This document shows, piece after piece, positions 8,636 through 16,019 of a DNA stretch of 64,000 bases. Source of the DNA: Hydrogenophaga sp. PAMC20947 (GTDB lineage: Bacteria > Pseudomonadota > Gammaproteobacteria > Burkholderiales > Burkholderiaceae_C); NCBI RefSeq assembly GCF_004795855.1, contig NZ_CP039252.1, positions 1,550,001 through 1,614,000 of the forward strand, written 5' to 3'. Under the pieces are notes generated by a model. It was not told the origin of the DNA and ran no database searches. It was given only the letters and a program-made list of their open reading frames with translations. How positions within the stretch are numbered: the first letter of the stretch is position 1; each line of letters begins with the position of its first letter. Position numbers and translations under genes: made by a program.

Positions 8636-10471
8636 TCAATTGGGTGCCCATTTCAGGCCGACGTAGAACGTGCGGCCTGCGGTGGCGTAGCCCTTGGCGG
8701 TCTCGTAATCCTCGTCGGCGAGGTTATCGATGCGCCCAAGCAAGGTCCAGTCTTTGGCCACCACGGTGCTGACCGACAGATTGACCAGGCTGTAGCGGTC
8801 CAGTTCCTTGGTGTTCTTGGCATCATCGAACCGTTTGCCCACGAACTCGGTCTCCGCGCCAACGGTCCAGCCAGCCACAGGCAAGGTTGCGGCCAGCTTG
8901 GCGGTTTGCTTGGCGCGTCGGGCCAGCTGGTTGCCAGTGGCCAGGTCTTTGGGGTCTTGCACATCCAGCGAACCGCTGAGTGCCAACAGACCAAAGCGCC
9001 GCGCAGCAGCCACGGTCAAGCCGCTGTACTGGGCGTTGGCGGTGTTGCCATAGCAGCCGGCGTAATCGCCTGACCCGTTGGCGCAATCGCCTGGCCCCGA
9101 AACATAGGTGATCAAGTCCGACACCTTGTTGCGGTAGGCAATCACGCTGAAGCTGTTGCCGCGCTCTTCGTATTTCACGCCACCCTCAACGTTACGCGAG
9201 GTTTCTGGCTGCAGACTGGGAAGGCCGTAGGCGCTGAAACGTTGATACAACGTCGGTGCGCGGAACGCCGTACCCACGGACACGATGGCACGCCAGTTTG
9301 GTGCGAAGCCGAGCGCATAAGCGGCGCTGCCGGTGGAGTGGCCACCGAACTCGCTGTCGTCGTCGCGGCGCGCGTTGAGTTGCAACGTGTGGACACCGCT
9401 GCGCAAGGCATAGCCCAGCGCCAATGCGTTTTGCGAACGCTCGGAGATCACCGGCGTCGTGCTGGCGTTATCAAGATGGTCTTCACGGCGCTCCAGCGCC
9501 ACGGTCACCTGGCTGGCGCCCAATGTGACGTTGTTTTGCCAAAGATAGCTCGTCACGCTGGTGTCGGTCACATAAGACGATGGCGACGTTTCATAGCGGT
9601 CTTTGCCACGCGTCACGCCCAGCTTGCTGGAATACACATCGCTCCATTTGGCCGACCAGTTCAAGCCCAGCGTCTGCAGATCGGACTGACCGTGGTCGTC
9701 ATTGCCTGGGGAGAAAGCGTCGTATTGGGCATCCATCTCGCTGTCGAGCAAGCTGGCGTCCAAGCGGTGTGCGGCATTGAGCTGCCAGCCCAAACGGCCT
9801 GAAACGGCGGTGCTGCGGTAGCCATCTTCATCGGGGTTGCTATCGGGTTGCGCATTGAACCCATCGCTGGTTTCACGTGAGACGCCCAAGGCGTAGTCCA
9901 CTGCGCCTTGCTGGCCACTGAGCGCTGCGCTGAGTTTGCGGGTGCCGTGGCTGCCAAAGCCCATCTCGATGCTGGGCGAAAATCCAGCCTCGCCTTTGCG
10001 CGTGAAGATCTGAATCACACCACCCAATGCATCGGAGCCATACACCGCCGCCGCTGGACCACGCACCACTTCGATGCGATCGATCTGCGACAAGGGAATG
10101 GCATTCCAGCTCGCGCCGCCGGTGGATTGGGAATCAATGCGAACGCCGTCAATGAATACCGCGGTAAAGCGGGTTTCGGCACCGCGCAGGTACACGCTGG
10201 TGGTCGCGCCAGGCCCGCCATTGCGGACAAATGAAACACCGGGCAACTGACCCAAGAGATCCGCAAGGCCAGTGGCACCGCTGCGGTCAATGGTGTCGCG
10301 ATCAACGATGGTGACATCGGCCACCACGTCGGTTAGGGGCTGTGCCACACGGGTGGCGGTGACCACCGTGACGGGGAGGCTGGGAGCTGGCGTGGTCTGG
10401 GCGTGGGAATAAGCCGCGATCAAGGCGAGCGGCAGCACGGCCAAAGGCGCGCGCAGGTGATTAAAGTTCAT
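8636..10471 (-). CDS. btuB: TonB-dependent outer-membrane cobalamin receptor
   Basis: 611 residues from ATG 10471; a GTG ten codons earlier (10501) is possible but the ATG gives a clean signal peptide (NFNHLRAPLAVLPLALIAAYSHA, mature QTTPAP). A TonB-box-like VTVVTATR follows, then the plug domain (VADVTIVDRDTIDRSG, LPGVSFVRNGG, YLRGAETRFTAVFIDGVR, RGPAAAVYGSDALGGVI) and a beta-barrel ending in TFYVGLKWAPN. The last residue is not the usual aromatic, though Trp lies four from the end. It is the first gene after the cobalamin riboswitch, which strongly supports BtuB identity. It brings B12 and related corrinoids through the outer membrane. Confidence 0.95.
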   Translation of the reverse strand: MNFNHLRAPLAVLPLALIAAYSHAQTTPAPSLPVTVVTATRVAQPLTDVVADVTIVDRDTIDRSGATGLADLLGQLPGVSFVRNGGPGATTSVYLRGAETRFTAVFIDGVRIDSQSTGGASWNAIPLSQIDRIEVVRGPAAAVYGSDALGGVIQIFTRKGEAGFSPSIEMGFGSHGTRKLSAALSGQQGAVDYALGVSRETSDGFNAQPDSNPDEDGYRSTAVSGRLGWQLNAAHRLDASLLDSEMDAQYDAFSPGNDDHGQSDLQTLGLNWSAKWSDVYSSKLGVTRGKDRYETSPSSYVTDTSVTSYLWQNNVTLGASQVTVALERREDHLDNASTTPVISERSQNALALGYALRSGVHTLQLNARRDDDSEFGGHSTGSAAYALGFAPNWRAIVSVGTAFRAPTLYQRFSAYGLPSLQPETSRNVEGGVKYEERGNSFSVIAYRNKVSDLITYVSGPGDCANGSGDYAGCYGNTANAQYSGLTVAAARRFGLLALSGSLDVQDPKDLATGNQLARRAKQTAKLAATLPVAGWTVGAETEFVGKRFDDAKNTKELDRYSLVNLSVSTVVAKDWTLLGRIDNLADEDYETAKGYATAGRTFYVGLKWAPN

Positions 10472-10535
10472 GGTGACAAGCAAAAAAGACAGTGCCCTCA
10501 CCGCCTTCCCCGACGGTGCCTGAGCGTCATGAAAG

Positions 10536-10552
10536 CGCGTCTGAAAGACGCG
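10536..10552 (-). promoter_or_regulatory. Perfect hairpin between riboswitch and btuB
   Basis: CGCGTC-TGAAA-GACGCG, a 6-bp GC-rich stem with a 5-nt loop, lies 13 bases 3' of the B12 box on the minus-strand transcript and about 65 bases before the btuB start. There is no U-run after it, so it does not look like a classical intrinsic terminator. It could be part of the riboswitch expression platform acting on translation or Rho access. This is inference from position and pairing only. Confidence 0.45.
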
Positions 10553-10559
10553 ATTCCGC

Positions 10560-10775
10560 CTTGTTGGCCGGTATCCGGGCTGGCAGAACGACCTTCATGA
10601 CCTTCCCAGGCATTTGACAATACCCAGTGGTGAAAGATGAAAGCTGAGGCACCTCAATGAATGGGGGGCGCTCGTCTGCTTACCGTTGCGGGGGCAGCGC
10701 AGGTTAGGTCCGTTCGTGTGAACTTTCCCTCCTGCTTCCCGTTGAACTGCGGCATGTGAACCACACCGCGAGCAC
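10560..10775 (-). promoter_or_regulatory. Cobalamin (AdoCbl) riboswitch
   Basis: Read on the minus strand, this leader contains the conserved cobalamin-aptamer blocks in the right order: GGTTCACATGC and AACGGGAAGC near the 5' end, then GCTGCCCCGCAACGGTAAG, CCACTGG, CCTGGGAAGGTC, and finally the B12 box AGCCCGGATACCGGCC at 10566-10581. About 215 nt is the usual aptamer size. It sits directly upstream of btuB and thus of the whole B12 operon, so it would lower expression when adenosylcobalamin is abundant. The expression platform lies between 10472 and 10560. The aptamer boundary is approximate. Confidence 0.97.
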
Positions 10776-10820
10776 CAACAGGCAGCATTGTAAGGCCCAT
10801 ATTCTGTCGACAACCCTACA

Positions 10821-11093
10821 ATGACATGGCAACCTACCCACACCATGGCCCAACCACATCCCATTGACCAGATCTCCGAGCGCGTCGAGCGCTTGTTACT
10901 GCGCCACCAGGAATTGCAGCGCACCAATGCCTTGCTGGTGGGCCAGGTGAGCAACCTGCAGACCGAGCGGGACGCTCTCAAATCGCGCTTGCATGCAGCA
11001 AGGGCACGCGTCGAAGCCTTGCTGGACCGACTGCCGTCGCCCGATAGCGTCGAGCCTGCTGATGGCGTTGACCACAAGGATTCCGAACCATGA
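10821..11093 (+). CDS. Small coiled-coil protein upstream of zapA
   Basis: 90 residues, or 82 if the second ATG (10845, MAQPHPIDQ) is used; the latter is as likely because a TACAAT hexamer overlaps the first ATG. The middle region (ISERVERLLLRHQELQR, then LVGQVSNLQTERDALKSRL) is a heptad-rich coiled coil resembling the small ZapB-like/TIGR02449 proteins encoded just before zapA in many gamma- and betaproteobacteria. Its last codons overlap zapA by ATGA. A role in the division ring together with ZapA is a reasonable inference, not shown. Confidence 0.75.
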   Translation: MTWQPTHTMAQPHPIDQISERVERLLLRHQELQRTNALLVGQVSNLQTERDALKSRLHAARARVEALLDRLPSPDSVEPADGVDHKDSEP

Positions 11094-11476
11094 ACAAATC
11101 GGCGATCAAACAGGTCGAAGTGCAAATCATGGGTCAGAGTTACTTGCTGGCTTGCCCGCCGGGCGGCGAGTCGTCGCTGCTCGATGCCGTGGAGCGCGTT
11201 GACACCGCCATGTGCCGCATCCGCGACGCAGGCAAGGTCAAGGCGCGCGACCGCATCGCCGTGCTGGCTTCGCTCAACCTGGCTTTTGAGCTGTCTCAGA
11301 AAGAGTCGGAAGCCTTTACCTCTCCCAGCACCTTCGGCCCACGTGAGACCACTGCATTCAGCGCAGCGGGCACCGCTGTCGCTTCATCCGAATCCGATCC
11401 AGCGACCGAGACACGCATGCACGATCTTCTGCGCCGGCTCGACGAAGCCCTGGGCAGTGACGGCCAGTTGATCTGA
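11090..11476 (+). CDS. zapA: Cell division protein ZapA
   Basis: 128 residues. The N-terminal globular part has VEVQIMGQSYLLACPPGGE and LLDAVERVDTAM; the following helix has DRIAVLASLNLAFEL, matching ZapA (the FtsZ-ring cross-linking protein; the RIAVLAALNIA-like stretch is the usual signature). The C-terminal part would form the dimerising coiled coil, and the final 45 residues are low-complexity Ser/Thr/Ala with a short helical end. It is translationally coupled to the small coiled-coil gene and followed by 6S RNA, the standard proteobacterial arrangement. Confidence 0.93.
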   Translation: MNKSAIKQVEVQIMGQSYLLACPPGGESSLLDAVERVDTAMCRIRDAGKVKARDRIAVLASLNLAFELSQKESEAFTSPSTFGPRETTAFSAAGTAVASSESDPATETRMHDLLRRLDEALGSDGQLI

Positions 11477-11533
11477 TCATCCTGCCGATCGTCGGCTGAT
11501 CGGCACACCCGGCACCCATCTGCGCTTTCGCTT

Positions 11534-11562
11534 CTGCAAACGCACAATATCGGGCCTACAAT
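11534..11562 (+). promoter_or_regulatory. Probable sigma70 promoter of 6S RNA
   Basis: A TACAAT -10 hexamer at 11557-11562 with a weak -35 (CTGCAA, 11534-11539) at 17-bp spacing ends about 5-6 bases before the predicted 6S RNA 5' end. The -10 match is good, the -35 poor. Confidence 0.5.
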
Positions 11563-11566
11563 GCAC

Positions 11567-11742
11567 TTGTCTGCAGTGCATGCCGGGCTTAATATTTCCT
11601 TGAACCAATGCTCATTGAGCATGGGCTTGGTACATTTCCTGATAGGTGTGAGCATCTCGCGTTAGATGAACCCGAAGTCAGGCTGCCCTCGCCCACCTGA
11701 ACCCCCGGTTCAGGATGACGGTCCGGTGGCACTTGCAGACAC
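11567..11742 (+). ncRNA. ssrS: 6S RNA
   Basis: About 175 nt starting just before TGTCTGCA (11568) and ending at the complementary TGCAGACA (11734-11741), which would close the long rod-like structure. The 3' arm contains CACCTGAACCCCCGGTTCAGGATGACGG...CCGGTGGC, closely resembling the conserved 3' part of E. coli 6S RNA (CACCTTGAACC...GGTTCAAGGGTTACAGCC...GGCGGC). Its position directly after zapA is the conserved one. It binds sigma70-RNA polymerase holoenzyme in stationary phase by mimicking an open promoter. The ygfA-like folate gene that often follows is absent here. Confidence 0.93.
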
Positions 11743-11892
11743 CTTATTCCGACCACCCCCACCCCCCCCGAGCCACTTCGCGTCTTCCTCCCGCTCCTTC
11801 GAGTGGGGTGACGCAGCCTGTGGCCCGGCCAAGCCGGGTCCACGGCTGCCCTGGACAGGGCACCCGCTCCGGACGCACTCCTTCTTTTCCTC

Positions 11893-12708
11893 ATGACGTT
11901 TGAACCCCTGCTGATCGTCGAGCTGGCTGCTCTGGGCCTGTGCACCGGCTTTCTGGCCGGCCTCTTGGGCATCGGCGGCGGCATGATCATGGTGCCTTTT
12001 CTCACGGTGATCCTCGGCGGAAGAGGTGTGCCCCCCGACCTTGCGGTCAAGATGGCCATTGCCACCTCCATGGCCACCATCATCTTCACCTCCATGTCCA
12101 GCGTGCGCGCCCACCACAAGCGCGGCTCGGTGCGCTGGGACATCGTGAAGCTGCTCGCCCCGGGCATCGTGCTTGGCGCCTTGCTGGCCAGCATGGGCGT
12201 TTTTGCTTTGCTCAAAGGCAAGTGGCTGGCCCTGCTCTTTGCCGCCTTTGTGGCTTTCTCGGCCACCCAGATGCTGCTGAACAAAAAGCCAAAAGGAACC
12301 CGCACCCTCCCTGGGCCCGCAGGCCAGCTGGGCGCCGGTACCGTGATCGGATTCTTGTCAGGCCTGGTGGGCGCTGGTGGGGGTTTTGTCAGCGTGCCTT
12401 TTATGACCTGGTGCAACGTGGCCATCCACAACGCTGTCGCCACCAGCGCAGGCCTGGGCTTTCCAATTGCGCTGGCCAACGTGGTGGGCTACGTGATCGC
12501 GGGCCAGCATGTCAGCAATTTGCCGCCTGGCTCGCTGGGATACGTGTACCTGCCTGCCCTGCTCGTGATCGCGGTGGCCAGTGTGTTGATGGCGCCGCAA
12601 GGTGTGCGCGCTGCACACGCCTTGCCGGTTCAATCTTTGAAGCGCGTCTTCGCGTCCATCCTTTACCTGCTCGCGGCCTACATGCTCTACAAGGGCCTCT
12701 CGGTCTGA
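11893..12708 (+). CDS. TauE/SafE family sulfite/organo-anion exporter
   Basis: 271 residues with about eight hydrophobic helices. Each half of the protein has the family's Gly-rich repeat: GFLAGLLGIGGGMIMVPF near the N-terminus and GFLSGLVGAGGGFVSVPFM near residue 155. TauE/SafE (formerly DUF81) proteins are inner-membrane permeases proposed to export sulfite, sulfoacetate or related anions; the substrate cannot be read from the sequence. It is apparently monocistronic, 150 bases after 6S RNA and convergent with the RraA-like gene. Confidence 0.9.
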   Translation: MTFEPLLIVELAALGLCTGFLAGLLGIGGGMIMVPFLTVILGGRGVPPDLAVKMAIATSMATIIFTSMSSVRAHHKRGSVRWDIVKLLAPGIVLGALLASMGVFALLKGKWLALLFAAFVAFSATQMLLNKKPKGTRTLPGPAGQLGAGTVIGFLSGLVGAGGGFVSVPFMTWCNVAIHNAVATSAGLGFPIALANVVGYVIAGQHVSNLPPGSLGYVYLPALLVIAVASVLMAPQGVRAAHALPVQSLKRVFASILYLLAAYMLYKGLSV

Positions 12709-12749
12709 ACCCTCGCCGCGCTCACCGCCTGCGAGATTTCGCAGTCTGG

Positions 12750-13256
12750 TCAGGGGTGGATGGCAACCGCAGAGACCACGATGCCATCTTCGTCGGCGTA
12801 CAGCCAGTCTCCGGGGCGTACCCAAACGCCCTGAATCTGCACCGCCACACCGGCTTGGCCTTCGCCCCGCTTTTCGGTTGGCAATGGAATACTGGCCAGT
12901 GCGCGTATGCCCACCTTACAGGCCGCCAGTTCCACCACATCGCGCACACAACCGTCGATCACCACACCGGCCCAGCCGTTGCGCGCAGCGGCCGAACCCA
13001 GATTGCCGCCCAACAAGGCGCGGCGCAAGGAGGCGCCGCCATCCACCACCAGCACCCGACCGTCGCCCGGACTCTCCACCGCAGCCCTGACCAGGCTGTT
13101 GTCTTCGAAGCATTTCACGGTGACCACCGGGCCGGCGAACCGAAGGCGCGCACCGAAATCCCGGAACACCGGCGGCAACACGCGGAACGTACCGGTGTCA
13201 TCGTTTTTGCGGGCATCGCACAAATCACAGGTGGCAAAACCAAGGGTATCTGACAT
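12750..13256 (-). CDS. rraA: RraA-like protein / 4-hydroxy-4-methyl-2-oxoglutarate aldolase
   Basis: 168 residues. It has the RraA/HMG-aldolase fold signatures [35 protein letters not shown] and [13 protein letters not shown] (Arg-Asp of the active-site/metal region), ending in [12 protein letters not shown]. In this family some members inhibit RNase E (RraA) and others are class II pyruvate aldolases. The intact G-G-x-L-G and R-D residues fit aldolase activity, and betaproteobacterial members are usually annotated as both. It is transcribed divergently from the SWIB gene. Confidence 0.85.
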   Translation of the reverse strand: MSDTLGFATCDLCDARKNDDTGTFRVLPPVFRDFGARLRFAGPVVTVKCFEDNSLVRAAVESPGDGRVLVVDGGASLRRALLGGNLGSAAARNGWAGVVIDGCVRDVVELAACKVGIRALASIPLPTEKRGEGQAGVAVQIQGVWVRPGDWLYADEDGIVVSAVAIHP

Positions 13257-13513
13257 GGAAAACGTCCTCCCGAAACAGTGTTTGAAAGCAACTCAATTGC
13301 ATCATGGGGGAGGCCTCTGACAGGTCGCTTGCGCCTCCCGCGGTGCGAAGTGTTGTTTTCAACGCCAATGCAAACGACCCAGACCCTCAAAACCCACAAT
13401 AAATCGGTGATTCCCGCTTGGAAGGGGGTTTCAACTCCATTAGCATCCGAGACACCGGTGTGAAAGCGTGTTTTCCGCTGGTGCACACCACACTTCTAGA
13501 AGGATTTTCAATC

Positions 13514-13945
13514 ATGGCAACTGCAAAAAAAGCTCCGGCGAAAAAAGCCGCTCCGGCCAAGACGGCGGCAGCACCAGCAAAGAAAGCCGCGCCGGCGAAA
13601 AAGGCCGCTGCGCCCGCCAAAAAAGCCGCTCCTGCCAAGAAAGCCGCTCCTGCCAAAACGGCTGCGCCAGCTAAAAAAGCAGCTCCAGCCAAGAAGCGCA
13701 CCCCCAACGCAGCCTTCATGAAAGCCATGACGCCCAGCGCTGCGCTGGCCGCCATCGTCGGCAGCACCCCCCTGCCACGCACCGAAGTGACCAAGCAGGT
13801 TTGGGCCTACATCAAGAAGAATGATCTGCAAGACGCGATGAACCGCCGCATGATCAACGCCGATGCCAAGCTGAAGGAAATCTTCAAGAAAGCCCAAGCT
13901 TCGATGTTCGAAATGACCAAGATGATCAACGAACACCTGAAGTGA
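13514..13945 (+). CDS. SWIB-domain protein with Lys/Ala/Pro repeat tail
   Basis: 143 residues from ATG 13514, preceded by AGAAGGA. Residues 1-60 are repeats of the type PAKKAA/APAKTA, histone-H1-like and strongly basic. Residues about 61-143 form a SWIB/MDM2 domain (AALAAIVGSTPLPRTEVTKQ, VWAYIKKNDLQD, INADAKLKEIF). Such fusions occur in betaproteobacteria and chlamydiae and are thought to bind DNA or nucleoid; the role is unknown. An in-frame start 32 codons upstream lacks a recognisable domain and a good RBS. A strong terminator follows at 13984. The repeat DNA may vary in length between strains. Confidence 0.87.
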   Translation: MATAKKAPAKKAAPAKTAAAPAKKAAPAKKAAAPAKKAAPAKKAAPAKTAAPAKKAAPAKKRTPNAAFMKAMTPSAALAAIVGSTPLPRTEVTKQVWAYIKKNDLQDAMNRRMINADAKLKEIFKKAQASMFEMTKMINEHLK

Positions 13946-13983
13946 TTCGGAGCAAGCGCCTGGCACCCAGGCGCAGCGAAAGG

Positions 13984-14010
13984 AAAACCGGCAACTTGCC
14001 GGTTTTTTTT
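13984..14010 (+). terminator. Rho-independent terminator after the SWIB gene
   Basis: ACCGGC-AACTT-GCCGGT followed by eight T residues, 40 bases after the SWIB stop codon. It isolates the SWIB gene from the cyclase gene that starts at 14145. Confidence 0.92.
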
Positions 14011-14144
14011 CGCCTGCTGGTGGCTGGATCTGATTGAGCCGTACCCGGCCAGCCTCCCCCCTGACCGATACGAAAGCGCTAACTTTCGCTCGCGCAGCGG
14101 GCCAATTGTGAGAGACTGACGCCGAAACATCCCCCATTGAAGGT

Positions 14145-15983
14145 ATGACACGTTCAGTTGACAAGGCCATGATGGACCGTGAATTCGACGATTCCCTCCT
14201 GCACGCGACCACATCGTTACTACCGCCACTGGAACACCAGAAGGCGGTGCTGGTGGTCGACTTGGTGGAGTCCGTGCGCCTCATGTCACTCAACGAGTCC
14301 GCTGTCGTGAGCCAGTGGCATGGCTTTGTGCAACATGCACAAACGCAACTGCTGCCGCTGCACGGCGGCAGGCTGGTCAAAAGCCTGGGCGATGGTTTGC
14401 TCGTGGAGTTCGAAGAAAGCACCCATGGGGTGCAAGCTGCCTTGGCCATGCACCGCTATTTCGACCCCTTCAACGCCACCCAGGCGCCCGAGAGTCAGAT
14501 GCTCATCCGAGCAGGCATTCATGTCACCCACCTCTACCGCGCCGAGCACGATGTCTATGGCCACGGCGTGAACCTAGCCGCCCGCATCACCAGCCTGGCC
14601 GAGCCGGGCGGCACCGTGATCACGGCTCCTGTGCGCGACAGCATTGTCGATGGCGTGGACTGCGACGTAGAAGACATGGGCGAGAGCTACCTCAAGCACT
14701 GGCCCGAACCGGTGCGCACCTGGCGGGTGCACCCCGTCAGCAACGCCCCCTTCACCTGGCGCCCCGAGCGGCGCGAAGCCCCCGCCACCGACTTTCGGCC
14801 TTCCATCGCCGTTATCCCATTCGAGGCGCGCACGCCCTCCCCCGAACACTTTGTGATCGGAGAGCTCATTGCCGACGGCGTGATCACCCAGCTCGCGCGC
14901 AGCCAGCACATCCGTGTGATCTCGCGCATGAGCACCACCGCGTTTCGCGGCCGGGGTGCCACACCCGGTGAAATCAACGCCCGGCTCGATGCACCGTTCG
15001 TGCTCGGCGGGGGCTACGCCACCCTGGGCAACAAGGTGATGATCACCGCCGAGTTGTCCGACACCCGGCGCGGTGAAGTCGTGTGGGCCGAGCGCCTGAG
15101 CGGCGACACCATGGATTTGATGCAGGAGGAAAGCGAGCTCATCAACAAGCTGAGCATGGCCTGCGCACACGCCATGCTCAACGCCGAAGTGCAACACACG
15201 CTGGTGCAACCACTGCCCCAGCTGGACAGCAACGCGCTCATGCTCGGCGGCATCACCCTCATGCACCGCTCAACACCGCGCGACCTGCAGCGCAGCCAGC
15301 AGCTGCTGGAAGCCGTGGCCGAGCGCCACAAGCGCGTGGCGGCGCCTTTGGCCTGGCTGGCCAAGTGGCACATCATGCAGGTGGTGCAAGGCATGTCCAG
15401 CGATCCAGCCAATGACTTTCGCCGTGCGGTCAGCGTCGCTGACCAGGCGCTCGACCTGGAGCCCAACAGCGCGCTGGCGATGGCCATCAAAGGCCATGCA
15501 CTGTGCCACTTGGGCAACGATGTGGACGGATCACACCGGTTGCTACAGGAAGCGACGCAGAGCAACCCCAATGATCCGATGGCGTGGCTTTACAGCTGCG
15601 TCTGGTCCTCTATGTGGGGAGCTTCTCAAGACTCGGTGATTGAAGCGGAAAACGCTCTGAACCTGTCCCCGCTTGACCCACAGCGCTACTACTTTGAAAT
15701 GATGCTAGCGACGTGTTGTGCTGCCAGCGAAGAATGGGCACGTTCCATCGAGTTGTGCAAGTTGTCCTTGCTGAAGAACCGCTATCACCTGCCAACGATC
15801 AGATGCCTAATCGTGTCCCAGTATGAGTTGGGTCAGCTTGATAAGGCGCAGGAGTCCTACAAAACATTGAAGTTGCTTCAGCCTGACTTTACAGTGGAAG
15901 GCTATCTAGCAGCTGGCGGTGAAAGCCGCCTCAGGAAGCGTGTAGCGAACGCACTAGTAAAGCTAGAAAAGCGTTCTTATTAA
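14145..15983 (+). CDS. Class III adenylate/guanylate cyclase with TolB-N-like and TPR regions
   Basis: 612 residues, no transmembrane segment seen. Residues 30-200 are a class III cyclase domain with metal aspartates D39 (VLVVDLVES) and D83 (KSLGDG), base-contacting K79, D136, and transition-state N143/R147 (YGHGVNLAARI), so it looks catalytically complete. Residues about 218-345 (PSIAVIPFEAR, ELIADGVITQLARS, FVLGGGYA) match the TolB-N/FlgO-like region found in bacterial cyclase-TPR regulators; residues 365-612 are TPR-like helices. It probably makes cAMP in response to an unknown cue. The last ~330 bases are visibly less GC-rich than the rest. It is followed after 36 bases by the PAP2 gene, with a Crp-type receptor protein encoded 3 kb away. 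Confidence 0.87.
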   Translation: MTRSVDKAMMDREFDDSLLHATTSLLPPLEHQKAVLVVDLVESVRLMSLNESAVVSQWHGFVQHAQTQLLPLHGGRLVKSLGDGLLVEFEESTHGVQAALAMHRYFDPFNATQAPESQMLIRAGIHVTHLYRAEHDVYGHGVNLAARITSLAEPGGTVITAPVRDSIVDGVDCDVEDMGESYLKHWPEPVRTWRVHPVSNAPFTWRPERREAPATDFRPSIAVIPFEARTPSPEHFVIGELIADGVITQLARSQHIRVISRMSTTAFRGRGATPGEINARLDAPFVLGGGYATLGNKVMITAELSDTRRGEVVWAERLSGDTMDLMQEESELINKLSMACAHAMLNAEVQHTLVQPLPQLDSNALMLGGITLMHRSTPRDLQRSQQLLEAVAERHKRVAAPLAWLAKWHIMQVVQGMSSDPANDFRRAVSVADQALDLEPNSALAMAIKGHALCHLGNDVDGSHRLLQEATQSNPNDPMAWLYSCVWSSMWGASQDSVIEAENALNLSPLDPQRYYFEMMLATCCAASEEWARSIELCKLSLLKNRYHLPTIRCLIVSQYELGQLDKAQESYKTLKLLQPDFTVEGYLAAGGESRLRKRVANALVKLEKRSY

Positions 15984-16019
15984 AAAAATCGACGAACACA
16001 CCAAACCCTAGGAGAATTT

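Noticed and set aside
13514..13700. Lys/Ala-coding repeat as a CRISPR or satellite array
   Set aside because: Units are degenerate and explained by PAKKAA codons in a continuous protein frame.
14107..14111. TGTGA half-site before the cyclase gene as a Crp operator
   Set aside because: The second half (GACGC) does not match TCACA, so only five bases fit; too little to call.
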